Assembly: GCF_002117125.1 (NCBI RefSeq)
Contig: NZ_CP019344.1
Location: 1,364,001-1,428,000, forward strand
Reading direction: 5' to 3'
Origin: Nonlabens spongiae
GTDB taxonomy: Bacteria > Bacteroidota > Bacteroidia > Flavobacteriales > Flavobacteriaceae
Length of the DNA: 64,000 nucleotides
A program made the translations under genes and the position numbers. Shown piece by piece: positions 9,188 to 17,148 of the stretch. The notes beneath the pieces were generated by a model. That model searched no databases. It saw nothing but the letters and a program-made list of their open reading frames with translations, and was not told where the DNA came from. The first letter of the stretch is position 1. Every line of letters begins with the position of its first letter.

Positions 9188-10009
9188 TTAGTTGATTTGT
9201 GCTCGTAATTCATCAAGATAGTCAGTGGTTTTAAGTAAACGAGAGCCATACCATGAGAACATCTCACCATCGACTACTAAAATCTTGGGATCCACATTAG
9301 GTTTTACGGGATGCATGGGCGGCGCAAGTCTAAATGCTTCTTCAAACCGTTGTTTATGCTCTTCTTTAAACGGATAAGGTTCAGAGGATAAGAAAATCAA
9401 ATCTGGTTGCAGCTTAATGATCTCTTCCATGGTTAGTTCAGGGTACCGACCTTTATCGGCTGCAGCGTTCACTAATCCAGATCTAGATATAATATCGTTT
9501 ATGAAGGTGTTTTCTCCCACGACCATAAAAGGATCTTGCCAGATTAAATACAATACCTTCTTCTGATCCAATTTTGAAAAATTATTGAAGGACATTTTTA
9601 GCTTTCGCGAAAGCGATTTTGCCTTAAAACTGGTGCCAGTTAATACACCTAAATCGTTAATCATCTCTGCCGCCTGATCTAAATCATTCACATCAGAAAC
9701 GTAAACGGGTGCAATCTGATCGCACATTTCAACAATCTCTGGGGTATTCTCTTCTTTGTTACAGATGATCAAATCAGGCTGAAGCTCATAAAGCCGCTCG
9801 GCGACCACCTTTTTTGTACCTCCTACCACGGTAATTTCATCAGTCAGTCCCGAAGGATGGATGCAGAATCGAGTAATTCCCACCAGCCGATCTTTAAGAC
9901 CTAGGTCTACGAGCAATTCCGTTTGTGACGGTACTAGAGATATGATACGTTGAGGCAATTCAGCTAGTTCCACGATGCGGTCCAGCTGATCAGTTATTTT
10001 ACAAAACAT
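9188..10009 (-). CDS. BtuF-like metal/cobalamin-binding receptor domain, no signal peptide
   Basis: The chosen ATG at 10009 gives 273 residues starting MFCKITDQLDRIVELAELP; a start at 10036 adds only basic residues. The body is a helical-backbone metal receptor (periplasmic binding protein family 2): RIISLVPSQTELLVDLGL, VGITRFCIHP, VGGTKK, LQPDLIICNKEEN, and the second lobe with VVGENTFINDII and ELTMEEIIKLQPDLI. Family members bind vitamin B12 or iron complexes. The missing signal peptide is notable and suggests a cytoplasmic protein, as seen in other flavobacterial relatives. No ABC permease is near. A palindrome core at 9601-9614 is read as SLSRK between the lobes. Confidence 0.75.
   Translation of the reverse strand: MFCKITDQLDRIVELAELPQRIISLVPSQTELLVDLGLKDRLVGITRFCIHPSGLTDEITVVGGTKKVVAERLYELQPDLIICNKEENTPEIVEMCDQIAPVYVSDVNDLDQAAEMINDLGVLTGTSFKAKSLSRKLKMSFNNFSKLDQKKVLYLIWQDPFMVVGENTFINDIISRSGLVNAAADKGRYPELTMEEIIKLQPDLIFLSSEPYPFKEEHKQRFEEAFRLAPPMHPVKPNVDPKILVVDGEMFSWYGSRLLKTTDYLDELRAQIN
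9601..9614. repeat. Palindrome copy 3 (14-bp core), inside the BtuF-like gene
   Basis: GCTTTCGCGAAAGC is exact, followed by G but preceded by A, so the outer pair is broken. Read as LSRK on the minus strand. No AGA flank. Confidence 0.9.
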
Positions 10010-10426
10010 TAATCCAAGGCGTTTTTTGTGACCCACAAGCGATAGCCAAAAACTGCCATTTGCAGCTTGCTGGCTTTAGTCAGATCAACTTGCTTTTTTG
10101 AATAGCTGGGCAGTAAAGCCTTGTTGATCTTTGCGAGGGTTTTGAAAAGTTTTTTCTTCACCTACCAAAGGTAAGGATTGCCTTATGAAGATTAGTTAAT
10201 TCTTATTCAAAACGTTATATGCGATGTGCTGTAGGCTTTAAGCAATAAGCGGTATGTGGTATGTGGTATGTGGTATGTGGTATGTGGTATAAAAATCTAT
10301 AATCAATTTGACTAGCTCATAGCGCAGTGAGCTGGGAGCAAAATGGCAAATCCTTTCAAGTTTTCAAATTGGAATTCATTGAGCTCATAGCGCAACGCTC
10401 AAAGCTCAGAGCGCTTTACCCTCAGA
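10010..10426. other. Gene-free gap with repeats
   Basis: No plausible gene was seen. It contains a 7-bp-period array (10221-10290, listed separately) and two copies of the 13-mer AGCTCATAGCGCA at 10314-10326 and 10382-10394, close to the 3' end of the M56 gene. The second is followed by CGCTCAAAGCTCAGAGCGC, which can fold on itself. Confidence 0.6.
10221..10290. repeat. Heptamer tandem array, GTGGTAT units
   Basis: Units of 7 bp run in phase: five exact GTGGTAT copies (10256-10290), preceded by GCGGTAT, GCAATAA, GCTTTAA, GCTGTAG and GCGATGT, giving ten units that all begin G[CT]. The last five copies are perfect; the upstream five are degenerate. Confidence 0.8.
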
Positions 10427-12724
10427 CTATATCGATCTGGACGTCATCACTGGTTTGCGACCGTCTTTGTAATAGGTAAATGTTAAAGACTGAATCTCGT
10501 TGTCGGCTTTGATTGTGTAGGTGCTTCCCTCAAAGTCGACTTTAAGCTTAATCAATCTACCATCACGTTCACGATAGGTTCTAATATCCAGTTCATAACC
10601 TTGATCTTCAATTTCTTTTGCATACACCTCTAGCATCTCACGACTGAAATCCATCAAAAAATCAGAGCGTTTTATCGATTGGTCTTTTTTATACTTAGCT
10701 TTTGGCTCATCAAAAATGATGTATTGAGAACCTGATCCATAATCACGGACTTTATCCATCTCTAGCAGCTTTCCATCGTAGTCGATAATTACTACTCCAT
10801 TCTCAGCTTTTTCACCGTATTTGATTATCGCATCGTCATTATTCAACACAGAAACAGATTTTATCTTATTTTCATCTAGTTTGCTCATCATGTCAGCAGA
10901 ATAGGTTTTGCCATTGATGATTGCAATAGGCTGAGCTCGATTGTACAATGGTTGTGCATCTGTATGATAAGCGATGATATCGGTCGAGCCATCTGCTCTT
11001 TTAAAGGTGAATTCTGGAATCTTGATACTGTCTATCTGTTTACGAATCTTGGCAAGCTTGAGACTATCGGAAAACTGTAACTTTAGTTCGCTCAAATCCA
11101 TAGAAATTTTCATGCTATCCAATTTCGACTTTAGATTTTCTAGATCGATGCCCTCCATTTGAAAATTTATGTCCATCATTAAGGAGTCCAGATCTATTGC
11201 GGCAAGAGAAAAAGCTTTCATGGTCGAGTCCATGTTAATCTGAGCTGACCTTCCTTGAGCCGCGGCAAGTTTGACTTGAGCTTCTGCAAGTTTTTCATGT
11301 AGTTTGGCGTCTTTCATAACGATATAAGCATCTTGAATTTGTTCATTTGCAGCACCATATGCTTGAATGTTTGAGCAGTTACCTACCTCCCATTCTACCT
11401 TATCATCATTCTTCTTTCTTACGATGCAGACAGCGCTGATACCGTTTGAGGTGTCGTGATCATGTTTTGAAGTAAAGCCTTTGCCATCATCTAGCGTAAA
11501 CTTGAGGTGCACGAGTTTCCCGTTTTTGTATTTTGCTTTTTTCAGATCCATGGACACGCCCAGTTCTTCCAGCCTTTTGACTTTGTCATCCAGTTGCTCG
11601 CGATCCGTATCTTGAGTGATTTTGATGATGAGAATTTCATCTTGAAGATCACGCTGACTTGAATTCCGACCATTCAAATCTGATGAGCCAGATACTGGTT
11701 CTTTCGGGATCTCTGAAAGGTTTTCTTCTTTCTTATCATCTGAAAGAACATCAACTAATTCAGTTTTGTTTGAATTTAGACTTGCACGGTTTTCGGGCGT
11801 CATTATTTCAGGATTGTCTGACTTTAAATACTCGACTTTTTCTACTACGTTAAAGCTGTAGAGAAAAACAATAATCACTGGTAAAATCAAGGCATATTTA
11901 TACGCGTGCCAGCGTGCTGAAGTTTCTTTTTGTAACATGATGATTCTTTTTTTAATGGAGGGTGTGAAAAAGTTATTGGCTAGCGCGGGTTGCGGCTGAC
12001 TGGCGAGAACGCTCAACAGCGTGCGCTCATAGCTGATGCTACTGGTGTTTGCTGCTTTTGCCTCGGCGTCTGCAATGAATTCCAGATTTTCGGTGATCTG
12101 TCGCTTGATCCACCACGCCAGCGGATTGAACCAAAACACCGCTCGATAGAGATTAGAAATTATCACATCGAGAGAATGCCATTGTCTAGCGTGGACTTTC
12201 TCGTGATCGATGATCAAATCAAATTCTGGGGTTTTCTTCTCATGTTTAGAATGACAGATGTAGTGGAAAAAGCTGAATGGAGTTAGCTTTCGCGAAAGCG
12301 AGACCAAGAAAAACTGCCCAATTCTTACCTTCTCTCCAGATCTGATCAAGCGTGCCAGTGAGGTGAGCTCTATCGCAATTTTACCGAGGAAGAATAGTCC
12401 GATAGCGGCATAGAGACAATAGAACAAAGTTGTGAAGTCAAAACCTGTTTCTAGAATGGGACTGACCTCTGGTCTTTGCTCCAGCACGTAAGCCGTAGGT
12501 GTGTAAAGTGTTGTAGGGATCGTTTCAACGGGCATCGGTGCGCTTACATAAACGGTTTGTGTGATCTCAATGAGTGGAAAAATGATACTGGCAACCAGGC
12601 CGAATAGCAAGAAAAACCGATTGGCTTGAAAGAAGGTCAATCTTCTCAAAAGGAAATGATAGATAAAAACGAAAACGGCGAGTACTGCGGCACTTTTAAG
12701 TAGGTATGTGGCTAATTCTTCCAT
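10427..12724 (-). CDS. BlaR1-like M56 membrane metalloprotease with receptor-plug-like tail
   Basis: The 765-residue protein starts with two membrane helices, has another near residue 100, and then the M56 zinc site HEKVH (about residue 175) with downstream ENLEFIADAEA supplying the third ligand. A fourth helix (YALILPVIIVFLYSF) follows, then a long extracytoplasmic region rich in Asp, Lys and Leu with coiled-coil-like segments. Near residue 620 AIINGKTYSADMM, then KIKSVSVLNNDDAIIKYG and NGVVIID resemble the plug motif of TonB-dependent receptors, a known fusion in this phylum. It lies 2 nt after the BlaI-like gene, so it is probably the sensor protease that inactivates that repressor. The ligand is unknown. 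A palindrome copy is read as SLSRK in the cytoplasmic loop before the zinc site. Confidence 0.85.
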   Translation of the reverse strand: MEELATYLLKSAAVLAVFVFIYHFLLRRLTFFQANRFFLLFGLVASIIFPLIEITQTVYVSAPMPVETIPTTLYTPTAYVLEQRPEVSPILETGFDFTTLFYCLYAAIGLFFLGKIAIELTSLARLIRSGEKVRIGQFFLVSLSRKLTPFSFFHYICHSKHEKKTPEFDLIIDHEKVHARQWHSLDVIISNLYRAVFWFNPLAWWIKRQITENLEFIADAEAKAANTSSISYERTLLSVLASQPQPALANNFFTPSIKKRIIMLQKETSARWHAYKYALILPVIIVFLYSFNVVEKVEYLKSDNPEIMTPENRASLNSNKTELVDVLSDDKKEENLSEIPKEPVSGSSDLNGRNSSQRDLQDEILIIKITQDTDREQLDDKVKRLEELGVSMDLKKAKYKNGKLVHLKFTLDDGKGFTSKHDHDTSNGISAVCIVRKKNDDKVEWEVGNCSNIQAYGAANEQIQDAYIVMKDAKLHEKLAEAQVKLAAAQGRSAQINMDSTMKAFSLAAIDLDSLMMDINFQMEGIDLENLKSKLDSMKISMDLSELKLQFSDSLKLAKIRKQIDSIKIPEFTFKRADGSTDIIAYHTDAQPLYNRAQPIAIINGKTYSADMMSKLDENKIKSVSVLNNDDAIIKYGEKAENGVVIIDYDGKLLEMDKVRDYGSGSQYIIFDEPKAKYKKDQSIKRSDFLMDFSREMLEVYAKEIEDQGYELDIRTYRERDGRLIKLKVDFEGSTYTIKADNEIQSLTFTYYKDGRKPVMTSRSI
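12286..12299. repeat. Palindrome copy 4, inside the M56 gene
   Basis: GCTTTCGCGAAAGC followed by GAGA; the left outer base is A. On the coding (minus) strand TCT lies on the 5' side; read as SLSRK. Confidence 0.9.
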
Positions 12725-12726
12725 GG

Positions 12727-13086
12727 CTAGTCATCTTTTGATTCTATCATTTCCAGTATGTCCCGTAGCTCTTTGGCACTGATTTTTTCTTCTTTGGCAA
12801 AAAAGGAAACCATATTCTTGTAGCTGTTGTTGAAATAGCTGGTAAGCACATTATTCACAAAGGCGGTGCGGTAATTCTCCTTTTTAACAATGGGGAAATA
12901 ACGGTGGGTTTTACCAAATGCCTCGTAACCCACATAGCCCTTATCTTCCAGTTTGCGCACAACGGTGGAAATGGTATTGTAATGGTTTTTACCTTCAAGT
13001 TCTGGAACGATTTCTTTGACAAAAGCCTTCTCAAGCTTCCAGAGTACTTGCATGACCTCTTCTTCTTTTTGGGTGAGCTTTTCCAT
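12727..13086 (-). CDS. BlaI/MecI/CopY-family repressor
   Basis: The 119-residue protein begins MEKLTQKEEEVMQVLWKLEKAF, with a winged helix HYNTISTVVRKLEDKGYVGYE and a C-terminal dimerisation helix region. BlaI-type repressors bind dyad operators as dimers and are cleaved after the partner M56 sensor is activated. Its stop is 2 nt from the M56 start, the classical blaI-blaR1 arrangement. Several inverted repeats occur directly upstream (13113-13152). No beta-lactamase gene is in the window, so the regulated process is unknown. Confidence 0.9.
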   Translation of the reverse strand: MEKLTQKEEEVMQVLWKLEKAFVKEIVPELEGKNHYNTISTVVRKLEDKGYVGYEAFGKTHRYFPIVKKENYRTAFVNNVLTSYFNNSYKNMVSFFAKEEKISAKELRDILEMIESKDD

Positions 13087-13112
13087 CTCCTTTAATTTGA
13101 TAGTTCAAACAT

Positions 13113-13152
13113 ATAACTATAAATCTAGTTTTCAAACTATTTTTATAGTTAT
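13113..13152. promoter_or_regulatory. Candidate operator cluster of the BlaI-like repressor
   Basis: Arms ATAACTATAAA (13113-13123) and TTTATAGTTAT (13142-13152) are perfect inverted complements. Nested between them is TAGTTTTCAAACTA (13126-13139), a dyad with a 2-nt centre. The cluster starts 27 nt upstream of the repressor start and also lies upstream of the divergent membrane-protein gene, so one site could control both. Confidence 0.6.
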
Positions 13153-13228
13153 TCAACTATTTTTTACGTTAAGGTATGCTAATTAAGTTTGAAAGTCTAT
13201 TTTACTTTACTATTTGTAAAGTTTAATT

Positions 13229-13236
13229 TACATTTG
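13229..13236 (+). promoter_or_regulatory. -7 promoter element TACATTTG
   Basis: An exact TAnnTTTG match 15 nt upstream of the ATG at 13252. It supports that start rather than an upstream TTG at 13189. Confidence 0.5.
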
Positions 13237-13251
13237 GTTAAATTTTTGATC

Positions 13252-13728
13252 ATGACTTCTAAATTTCTATTTGCTCATCAACATCGGCTTTGGTCGTCCT
13301 TGCTATTCATTATTAGCTTCTTAGCTTTGATTTTTGTGGATTTTTACGACTTCAGACCTGAAATTTTTGATGTTGTTGTTTTTTCTCCTTTTGAAAAAGA
13401 TCACATGTTTAGTGATATTACCGGTAACTACTGGCAGGGCAATAATGTTCTCGATGAAATTCTAACGATAATTGCTATCGTGTCGGGATTGATATGGGCA
13501 TTTTCTAAAGAACGCATAGAAGACGAAATGATCTCTGAACTCAGAAAGCAATCCCTGATTTTATCAGTTTACATTAACTATGGATTCTATATACTTGCGA
13601 CGATTTTCGTTTATGGAATGGATTTCCTAAAAGTTTTAATGCTTAATGTTTTTACCGTTTTGATATTTTTCCTCATCATATTCAACTGGAAAAAATACCA
13701 ACTCAAAAAATCCAGTGATGAAGAATAA
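13252..13728 (+). CDS. Small four-helix membrane protein, unknown function
   Basis: The start at 13252 gives 158 residues. Hydrophobic segments lie near residues 15-32, 75-88, 105-125 and 128-145, with a basic C-terminal tail. I recognise no domain. The last 11 nt overlap the following XRE regulator, so the two are translationally coupled. Such pairs of a small membrane protein and a short HTH regulator are common, and often the regulator controls its own pair. Confidence 0.7.
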   Translation: MTSKFLFAHQHRLWSSLLFIISFLALIFVDFYDFRPEIFDVVVFSPFEKDHMFSDITGNYWQGNNVLDEILTIIAIVSGLIWAFSKERIEDEMISELRKQSLILSVYINYGFYILATIFVYGMDFLKVLMLNVFTVLIFFLIIFNWKKYQLKKSSDEE

Positions 13729-13927
13729 GATCAAGGTCTATCGCGCGATGAACAACATGACTCAGCAGGATCTGGCAGACAAAATTCAAGTAAGCCGTCA
13801 AACGATTAACAGTATCGAAAAGGGAAAATACGTCCCCTCTACTCTACTGGCGCTAAAAATGGCCTCAATTTTTAAGGCAGGTGTTATGGATATTTTTGAG
13901 ATTGAGGAGAGTGATTGGGGGAAATGA
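13718..13927 (+). CDS. Short XRE-family HTH regulator
   Basis: The 69-residue protein is almost only a Cro/C1 helix-turn-helix: MTQQDLADKIQVSRQTINSIE, then KYVPSTLLALKMASIF. It resembles the short YozG-like regulators that accompany membrane proteins. The start is ATG 13718 (a GTG lies one codon earlier). It overlaps the preceding membrane-protein gene by 11 nt. Confidence 0.85.
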   Translation: MKNKIKVYRAMNNMTQQDLADKIQVSRQTINSIEKGKYVPSTLLALKMASIFKAGVMDIFEIEESDWGK

Positions 13928-14304
13928 AATTGAAATTGAAGTTGAAAAGTGTAGAAAGTTCTATACATGTGTCAATTTGAAGGACGTGATTTTATAAATA
14001 GGACTTCTGATCTTTATGTTGTGATTGATAACCTATTCGTGCATGTAACCCACAACTGGTAATTTTCAACTAATCGTCGAAACCCTTTCCCCTGACCCTA
14101 TAGGGTAGGTTTTCTATTATCCTGATTGAATTCAGCAAGGCACATTCAAAGCTGCTCCCTTTGGGGCTTGGGAATTTGGTGTAAGCTTTATGCTTTATAG
14201 CTGTTCCGTGTCCAATTCGACGAATTGAGTGCTTGCAACTCACAACTATCAACTTGCAACTGGCAACTGCATCCTGCTACTGCCTACTGTCAAACGAAAA
14301 CCGC
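13928..14304. other. Gene-free gap
   Basis: No convincing gene. It begins with a TGAAAT-like 6-bp run (about 13924-13947), contains an inverted CCCTATAGGG near 14096-14105, and ends with the heptamer array at 14235-14290. Confidence 0.5.
14235..14290. repeat. Heptamer tandem array, GCAACTG-like units
   Basis: Eight 7-bp units in phase cover 56 nt: GCAACTC, ACAACTA, TCAACTT, GCAACTG twice, CATCCTG, CTACTGC, CTACTGT. The units drift gradually along the array. It ends 15 nt before the trmD -7 element. Confidence 0.7.
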
Positions 14305-14312
14305 TAACTTTG
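14305..14312 (+). promoter_or_regulatory. -7 promoter element TAACTTTG of trmD
   Basis: Exact TAnnTTTG match whose G is 5 nt before the trmD ATG at 14317, so the transcript would begin at or next to the start codon. Confidence 0.6.
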
Positions 14313-14316
14313 CCCC

Positions 14317-14994
14317 ATGCGCATAGATATTATCACGTTACTTCCAGAGTTAATCAAAAGTCCATTTGAGGCTTCTATCCTTAAAAGAGGAATCGAAAAA
14401 GGAATTGTAGAAGTTCACATGCATGACTTGAGGCATTATGGACTCAACAAGTATAACCAGGTAGACGATTATCAATATGGCGGTGGTGCTGGAATGGTTA
14501 TGATGATTGAACCTATAGATCGATTGATTCAGGACCTAAAAGCAGAAAGAGATTATGACGAAGTCATATATATGACTCCAGATGGCGAAACTTTGAATCA
14601 GGGAATAGCAAATCAGCTTTCACTTAAAGAGAACCTCATCATTTTATGCGGCCATTATAAAGGAGTTGATCAGCGTGTGCGTGACCTTTTTGTTACCAAA
14701 GAAATTTCCATAGGCGACTATGTGCTTTCTGGCGGTGAATTGGGTGCTGCCGTTCTGTGTGATGCTGTCATCCGCTTGATCCCTGGAGTTATTTCTGATG
14801 AGACTAGTGCGTTAACAGACAGTCATCAAGATGGATTACTCGCCCCACCAGTCTACACCAGACCCGCAGAATACAAAGGACTTAAAGTTCCAGAGATCCT
14901 GCTGAGCGGACATGCTGGTAGAATAGAAGAATGGCGTGAGGAACAAGCTTTTGAGCGAACTAAAAAACGCAGACCAGATATGTTAAAAGACTGA
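14317..14994 (+). CDS. trmD: tRNA (guanosine-37-N1)-methyltransferase
   Basis: The 225-residue SPOUT methyltransferase starts [12 protein letters not shown] and shows [26 protein letters not shown] and the trefoil-knot SAM site [17 protein letters not shown]. It methylates G37 next to the anticodon of several tRNAs, preventing +1 frameshifts. The catalytic Asp is in [10 protein letters not shown]. The usual ribosomal neighbours rimM, rpsP and rplS are absent. It has its own promoter with almost no leader. dapD follows after 67 nt with its own -7 element. Confidence 0.97.
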   Translation: MRIDIITLLPELIKSPFEASILKRGIEKGIVEVHMHDLRHYGLNKYNQVDDYQYGGGAGMVMMIEPIDRLIQDLKAERDYDEVIYMTPDGETLNQGIANQLSLKENLIILCGHYKGVDQRVRDLFVTKEISIGDYVLSGGELGAAVLCDAVIRLIPGVISDETSALTDSHQDGLLAPPVYTRPAEYKGLKVPEILLSGHAGRIEEWREEQAFERTKKRRPDMLKD

Positions 14995-15040
14995 TCGGTT
15001 TTTCCATTATTCGCAAATCGGTAGCTAACAAAATTGCCCC

Positions 15041-15048
15041 TATCTTTG
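15041..15048 (+). promoter_or_regulatory. -7 promoter element TATCTTTG of dapD
   Basis: Exact TAnnTTTG match 13 nt before the dapD ATG; predicted leader is short, under about 12 nt. Confidence 0.6.
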
Positions 15049-15061
15049 TGCAAAAAGTCAC

Positions 15062-15877
15062 ATGGACCAGTTAATTAACGTCATAGAAGATGCTTGGGAA
15101 GATCGTTCCCAATTACAGAATAAAGTCACCCAAACCGCCATTAGAGAAGTAGTGGACATGCTCGATCGTGGTACTATACGCGTTGCAGAACCTACCGAAA
15201 ATGAATGGAAAGTCAATGAGTGGGTAAAAAAAGCTGTTGTTCTATACTTCCCCATCCAGAAAATGGAAACCATCGAGTGTGGGCCTTTGGAATTCCATGA
15301 TAAAATTCCACTCAAGAAAGATTATGCTACTAAGGGTATACGCGTCGTTCCTCACGCTGTAGCACGGCACGGTGCTTACATTTCAAGCGGTGTGATCATG
15401 ATGCCTAGTTACGTTAACATAGGCGCCTATGTAGATGAGGGAACTATGGTTGACACCTGGGCTACTGTAGGTAGCTGCGCACAGATAGGCAAGAATGTTC
15501 ATTTAAGTGGTGGTGTAGGAATAGGTGGCGTGCTAGAACCTCTTCAAGCTGCGCCTGTGATTATTGAAGATAATGCCTTTATAGGTTCGCGATGCATCGT
15601 GGTAGAAGGTGTACGAGTGGAGAAGGAAGCTGTTCTGGGCGCTAACGTAGTCCTTACTTCCAGCACAAAGATCATAGATGTAACTGGCGATGAGCCCAAA
15701 GAGTACAAAGGTCGCATACCTGCCAGAAGTGTCGTAATTCCAGGCTCCATGCCCAAGAAATTTGCAGCTGGGACTTATAATGTACCATGCGCCCTTATCA
15801 TAGGCACGCGTAAAGAAAGTACCAATAAGAAAACATCGCTCAACGATGCGCTGAGGGAATACGATGTGGCCGTATAG
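15062..15877 (+). CDS. dapD: Tetrahydrodipicolinate N-succinyltransferase
   Basis: The 271-residue protein has the N-terminal helical domain and a left-handed beta-helix of hexapeptide repeats (about 105-215: GAYISSGVIMMPSYVNIGAY, VDEGTMVDTWATVGSCAQIG, NVHLSGGVGIGG). It transfers succinyl from succinyl-CoA in the diaminopimelate/lysine pathway, feeding peptidoglycan. Asp and Glu in YVDEGTMVD are the usual catalytic region. Its TAG stop overlaps the GTG start of the truncated GT9 gene by one base, so that gene was once translationally coupled. Confidence 0.97.
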   Translation: MDQLINVIEDAWEDRSQLQNKVTQTAIREVVDMLDRGTIRVAEPTENEWKVNEWVKKAVVLYFPIQKMETIECGPLEFHDKIPLKKDYATKGIRVVPHAVARHGAYISSGVIMMPSYVNIGAYVDEGTMVDTWATVGSCAQIGKNVHLSGGVGIGGVLEPLQAAPVIIEDNAFIGSRCIVVEGVRVEKEAVLGANVVLTSSTKIIDVTGDEPKEYKGRIPARSVVIPGSMPKKFAAGTYNVPCALIIGTRKESTNKKTSLNDALREYDVAV

Positions 15878-16116
15878 TGAGGGTATTACTAATTCAATAT
15901 CAAATGCTGGGCGATGTGCTTACCAGTACCATAATTGCCCAGCAACTTAAAATTACCTTTCCTGAATCTGAGGTACATTACCTATTATCTTCAAGAACAG
16001 AAGCCGTGGTTAAAAACTATCCTGCTATAGATCAATTTATTAAGGTGACAAAACAGGAATTTAACAGTTTGCCTGCGGTGTTCTCGCTTTCGCGAAAGCG
16101 TAATCTTTATGAATGA
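15877..16116 (+). pseudogene. Truncated GT9 heptosyltransferase-like gene ending at a palindrome
   Basis: Only 79 codons remain of a family that is normally 330-360 residues. The start MRVLLIQYQMLGDVLTSTIIAQQL matches the GT9 N-terminus, closely paralleled by the intact gene at 18001 (LIIQNKRIGDVLLTSVLAE). Homology lasts to about residue 68; then the palindrome at 16085-16100 is read as SLSRKR, and translation stops four residues later. The remaining 100 nt before the next gene show no recognisable GT9 sequence in any frame. Start GTG overlaps the dapD stop. Family members add heptose or similar sugars to the LPS core. It is most likely a decayed remnant. Confidence 0.8.
16085..16100. repeat. 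Palindrome copy 5, at the truncation point of the GT9 remnant
   Basis: Perfect CGCTTTCGCGAAAGCG with TCT on the left; read as SLSRKR. Confidence 0.95.
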
Positions 16117-16215
16117 TGTACGAAATTTAAACCTAGTTCAGTCCTATGCACTGCGGCTATAAAGCATTTAGATATAATAAGAGGGAATCTAAAGCCTAAA
16201 GATCAGGTGATGTAT

Positions 16216-17049
16216 TTAAGAGTTTTTTTGTTTTCTGATCCCGTAAGGTGTATAATCTGAATTTTCTTTGCGGGTAGATTTTCTTATCGCCTTATTTTTA
16301 TTTATCGATTCTTCATTTTTGTATCCACGGGCATGGTCAAGATGTAAACAAATTGCGCTATAACGTATTTGCTTCGACTTCAATCCTTTGTTAAATAATC
16401 GTTCACCTAGTTCTCTATCCTGACCACCATATTGCATGCGCTCATCAAAACCATTTACGGCTTTCAAATCATTGAGCCAGCCGCTGCTGTTGTGTCCATT
16501 CCAGCTGGCATTTGTAGGAGTGAGATTCTCCATTACTTTTGCGGTTACAAATCCAGAAGTAAGCTTTTGGTTTTTGTAAGAGGCGGGTAAACCTTTAGCT
16601 TTGAGCCATTCCAAATCAAAGCATCGCTGCGTAAGAATGTCATCTTTTGTTATCGCCTTTGAGATGTCAAGAGGGAGTTTGTAATATCCTCCTGAGAGAA
16701 AAAATCCAGGCTCTCTCCTCTCGTAATGAATTTGAAGAAAATCTTCACGTGCGATACAATCACCATCACTCATAACCACATAATCCGAATTACAAGCGAG
16801 GATCGCTTTATTGAGAATGCGGCTTTTTTGGAACCCATCATCTTCATGCCATACATGTATTATAGGTCGTGTGCTTGACTTCTGAAAATTTTTGATGAAG
16901 TTCTTTGTTTCTTCTCCAGAGCCATCGTCAGCAATGATGATTTCAAAATCCCTAAAGATTTGCTGCTCATAGCTCCATAAGGTTTTCTCAAGCCATTCAA
17001 CAGAGTTATAAGTACTTATGATTACTGAAATCGTAGGGTTTTCTGTCAT
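16216..17049 (-). CDS. GT2-type glycosyltransferase with galactosyltransferase-like C-domain
   Basis: The 277-residue protein begins ISVIISTYNSVEWLEKTL, has IIIADDGSGEET, and the metal motif YVVMSDGDCIAREDF near residue 97. The second half has VNGFDERMQYGGQDRELGERL, the GWGxED-like acceptor/catalytic region of Glyco_transf_7C enzymes such as chondroitin and galactose polymerising transferases. It is a close relative in layout of the protein at 21088 (both contain HVWHED and LNKAI), so the two are probably paralogues acting on related LPS core steps. Confidence 0.85.
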   Translation of the reverse strand: MTENPTISVIISTYNSVEWLEKTLWSYEQQIFRDFEIIIADDGSGEETKNFIKNFQKSSTRPIIHVWHEDDGFQKSRILNKAILACNSDYVVMSDGDCIAREDFLQIHYERREPGFFLSGGYYKLPLDISKAITKDDILTQRCFDLEWLKAKGLPASYKNQKLTSGFVTAKVMENLTPTNASWNGHNSSGWLNDLKAVNGFDERMQYGGQDRELGERLFNKGLKSKQIRYSAICLHLDHARGYKNEESINKNKAIRKSTRKENSDYTPYGIRKQKNS

Positions 17050-17115
17050 CGAAGAATTAAATGTATGATTTACGACAAATTTAAGTATAACTATTTGTAA
17101 TATATCGCAAGGTTT

Positions 17116-17123
17116 TATTTTTG
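17116..17123 (+). promoter_or_regulatory. -7 promoter element TATTTTTG
   Basis: Exact TAnnTTTG match upstream of the GT2 start at 17149; an ATG at 17130 leads to a stop after eight codons and is not the start. Confidence 0.5.
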
Positions 17124-17148
17124 CGCCCCATGCCTTTAAGCATTTTTC

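Noticed and set aside
16101..16215. Continuation of the truncated GT9 gene after a frameshift
   Set aside because: No frame between 16101 and 16215 shows GT9 sequence; the rest of the gene appears to be lost rather than shifted.
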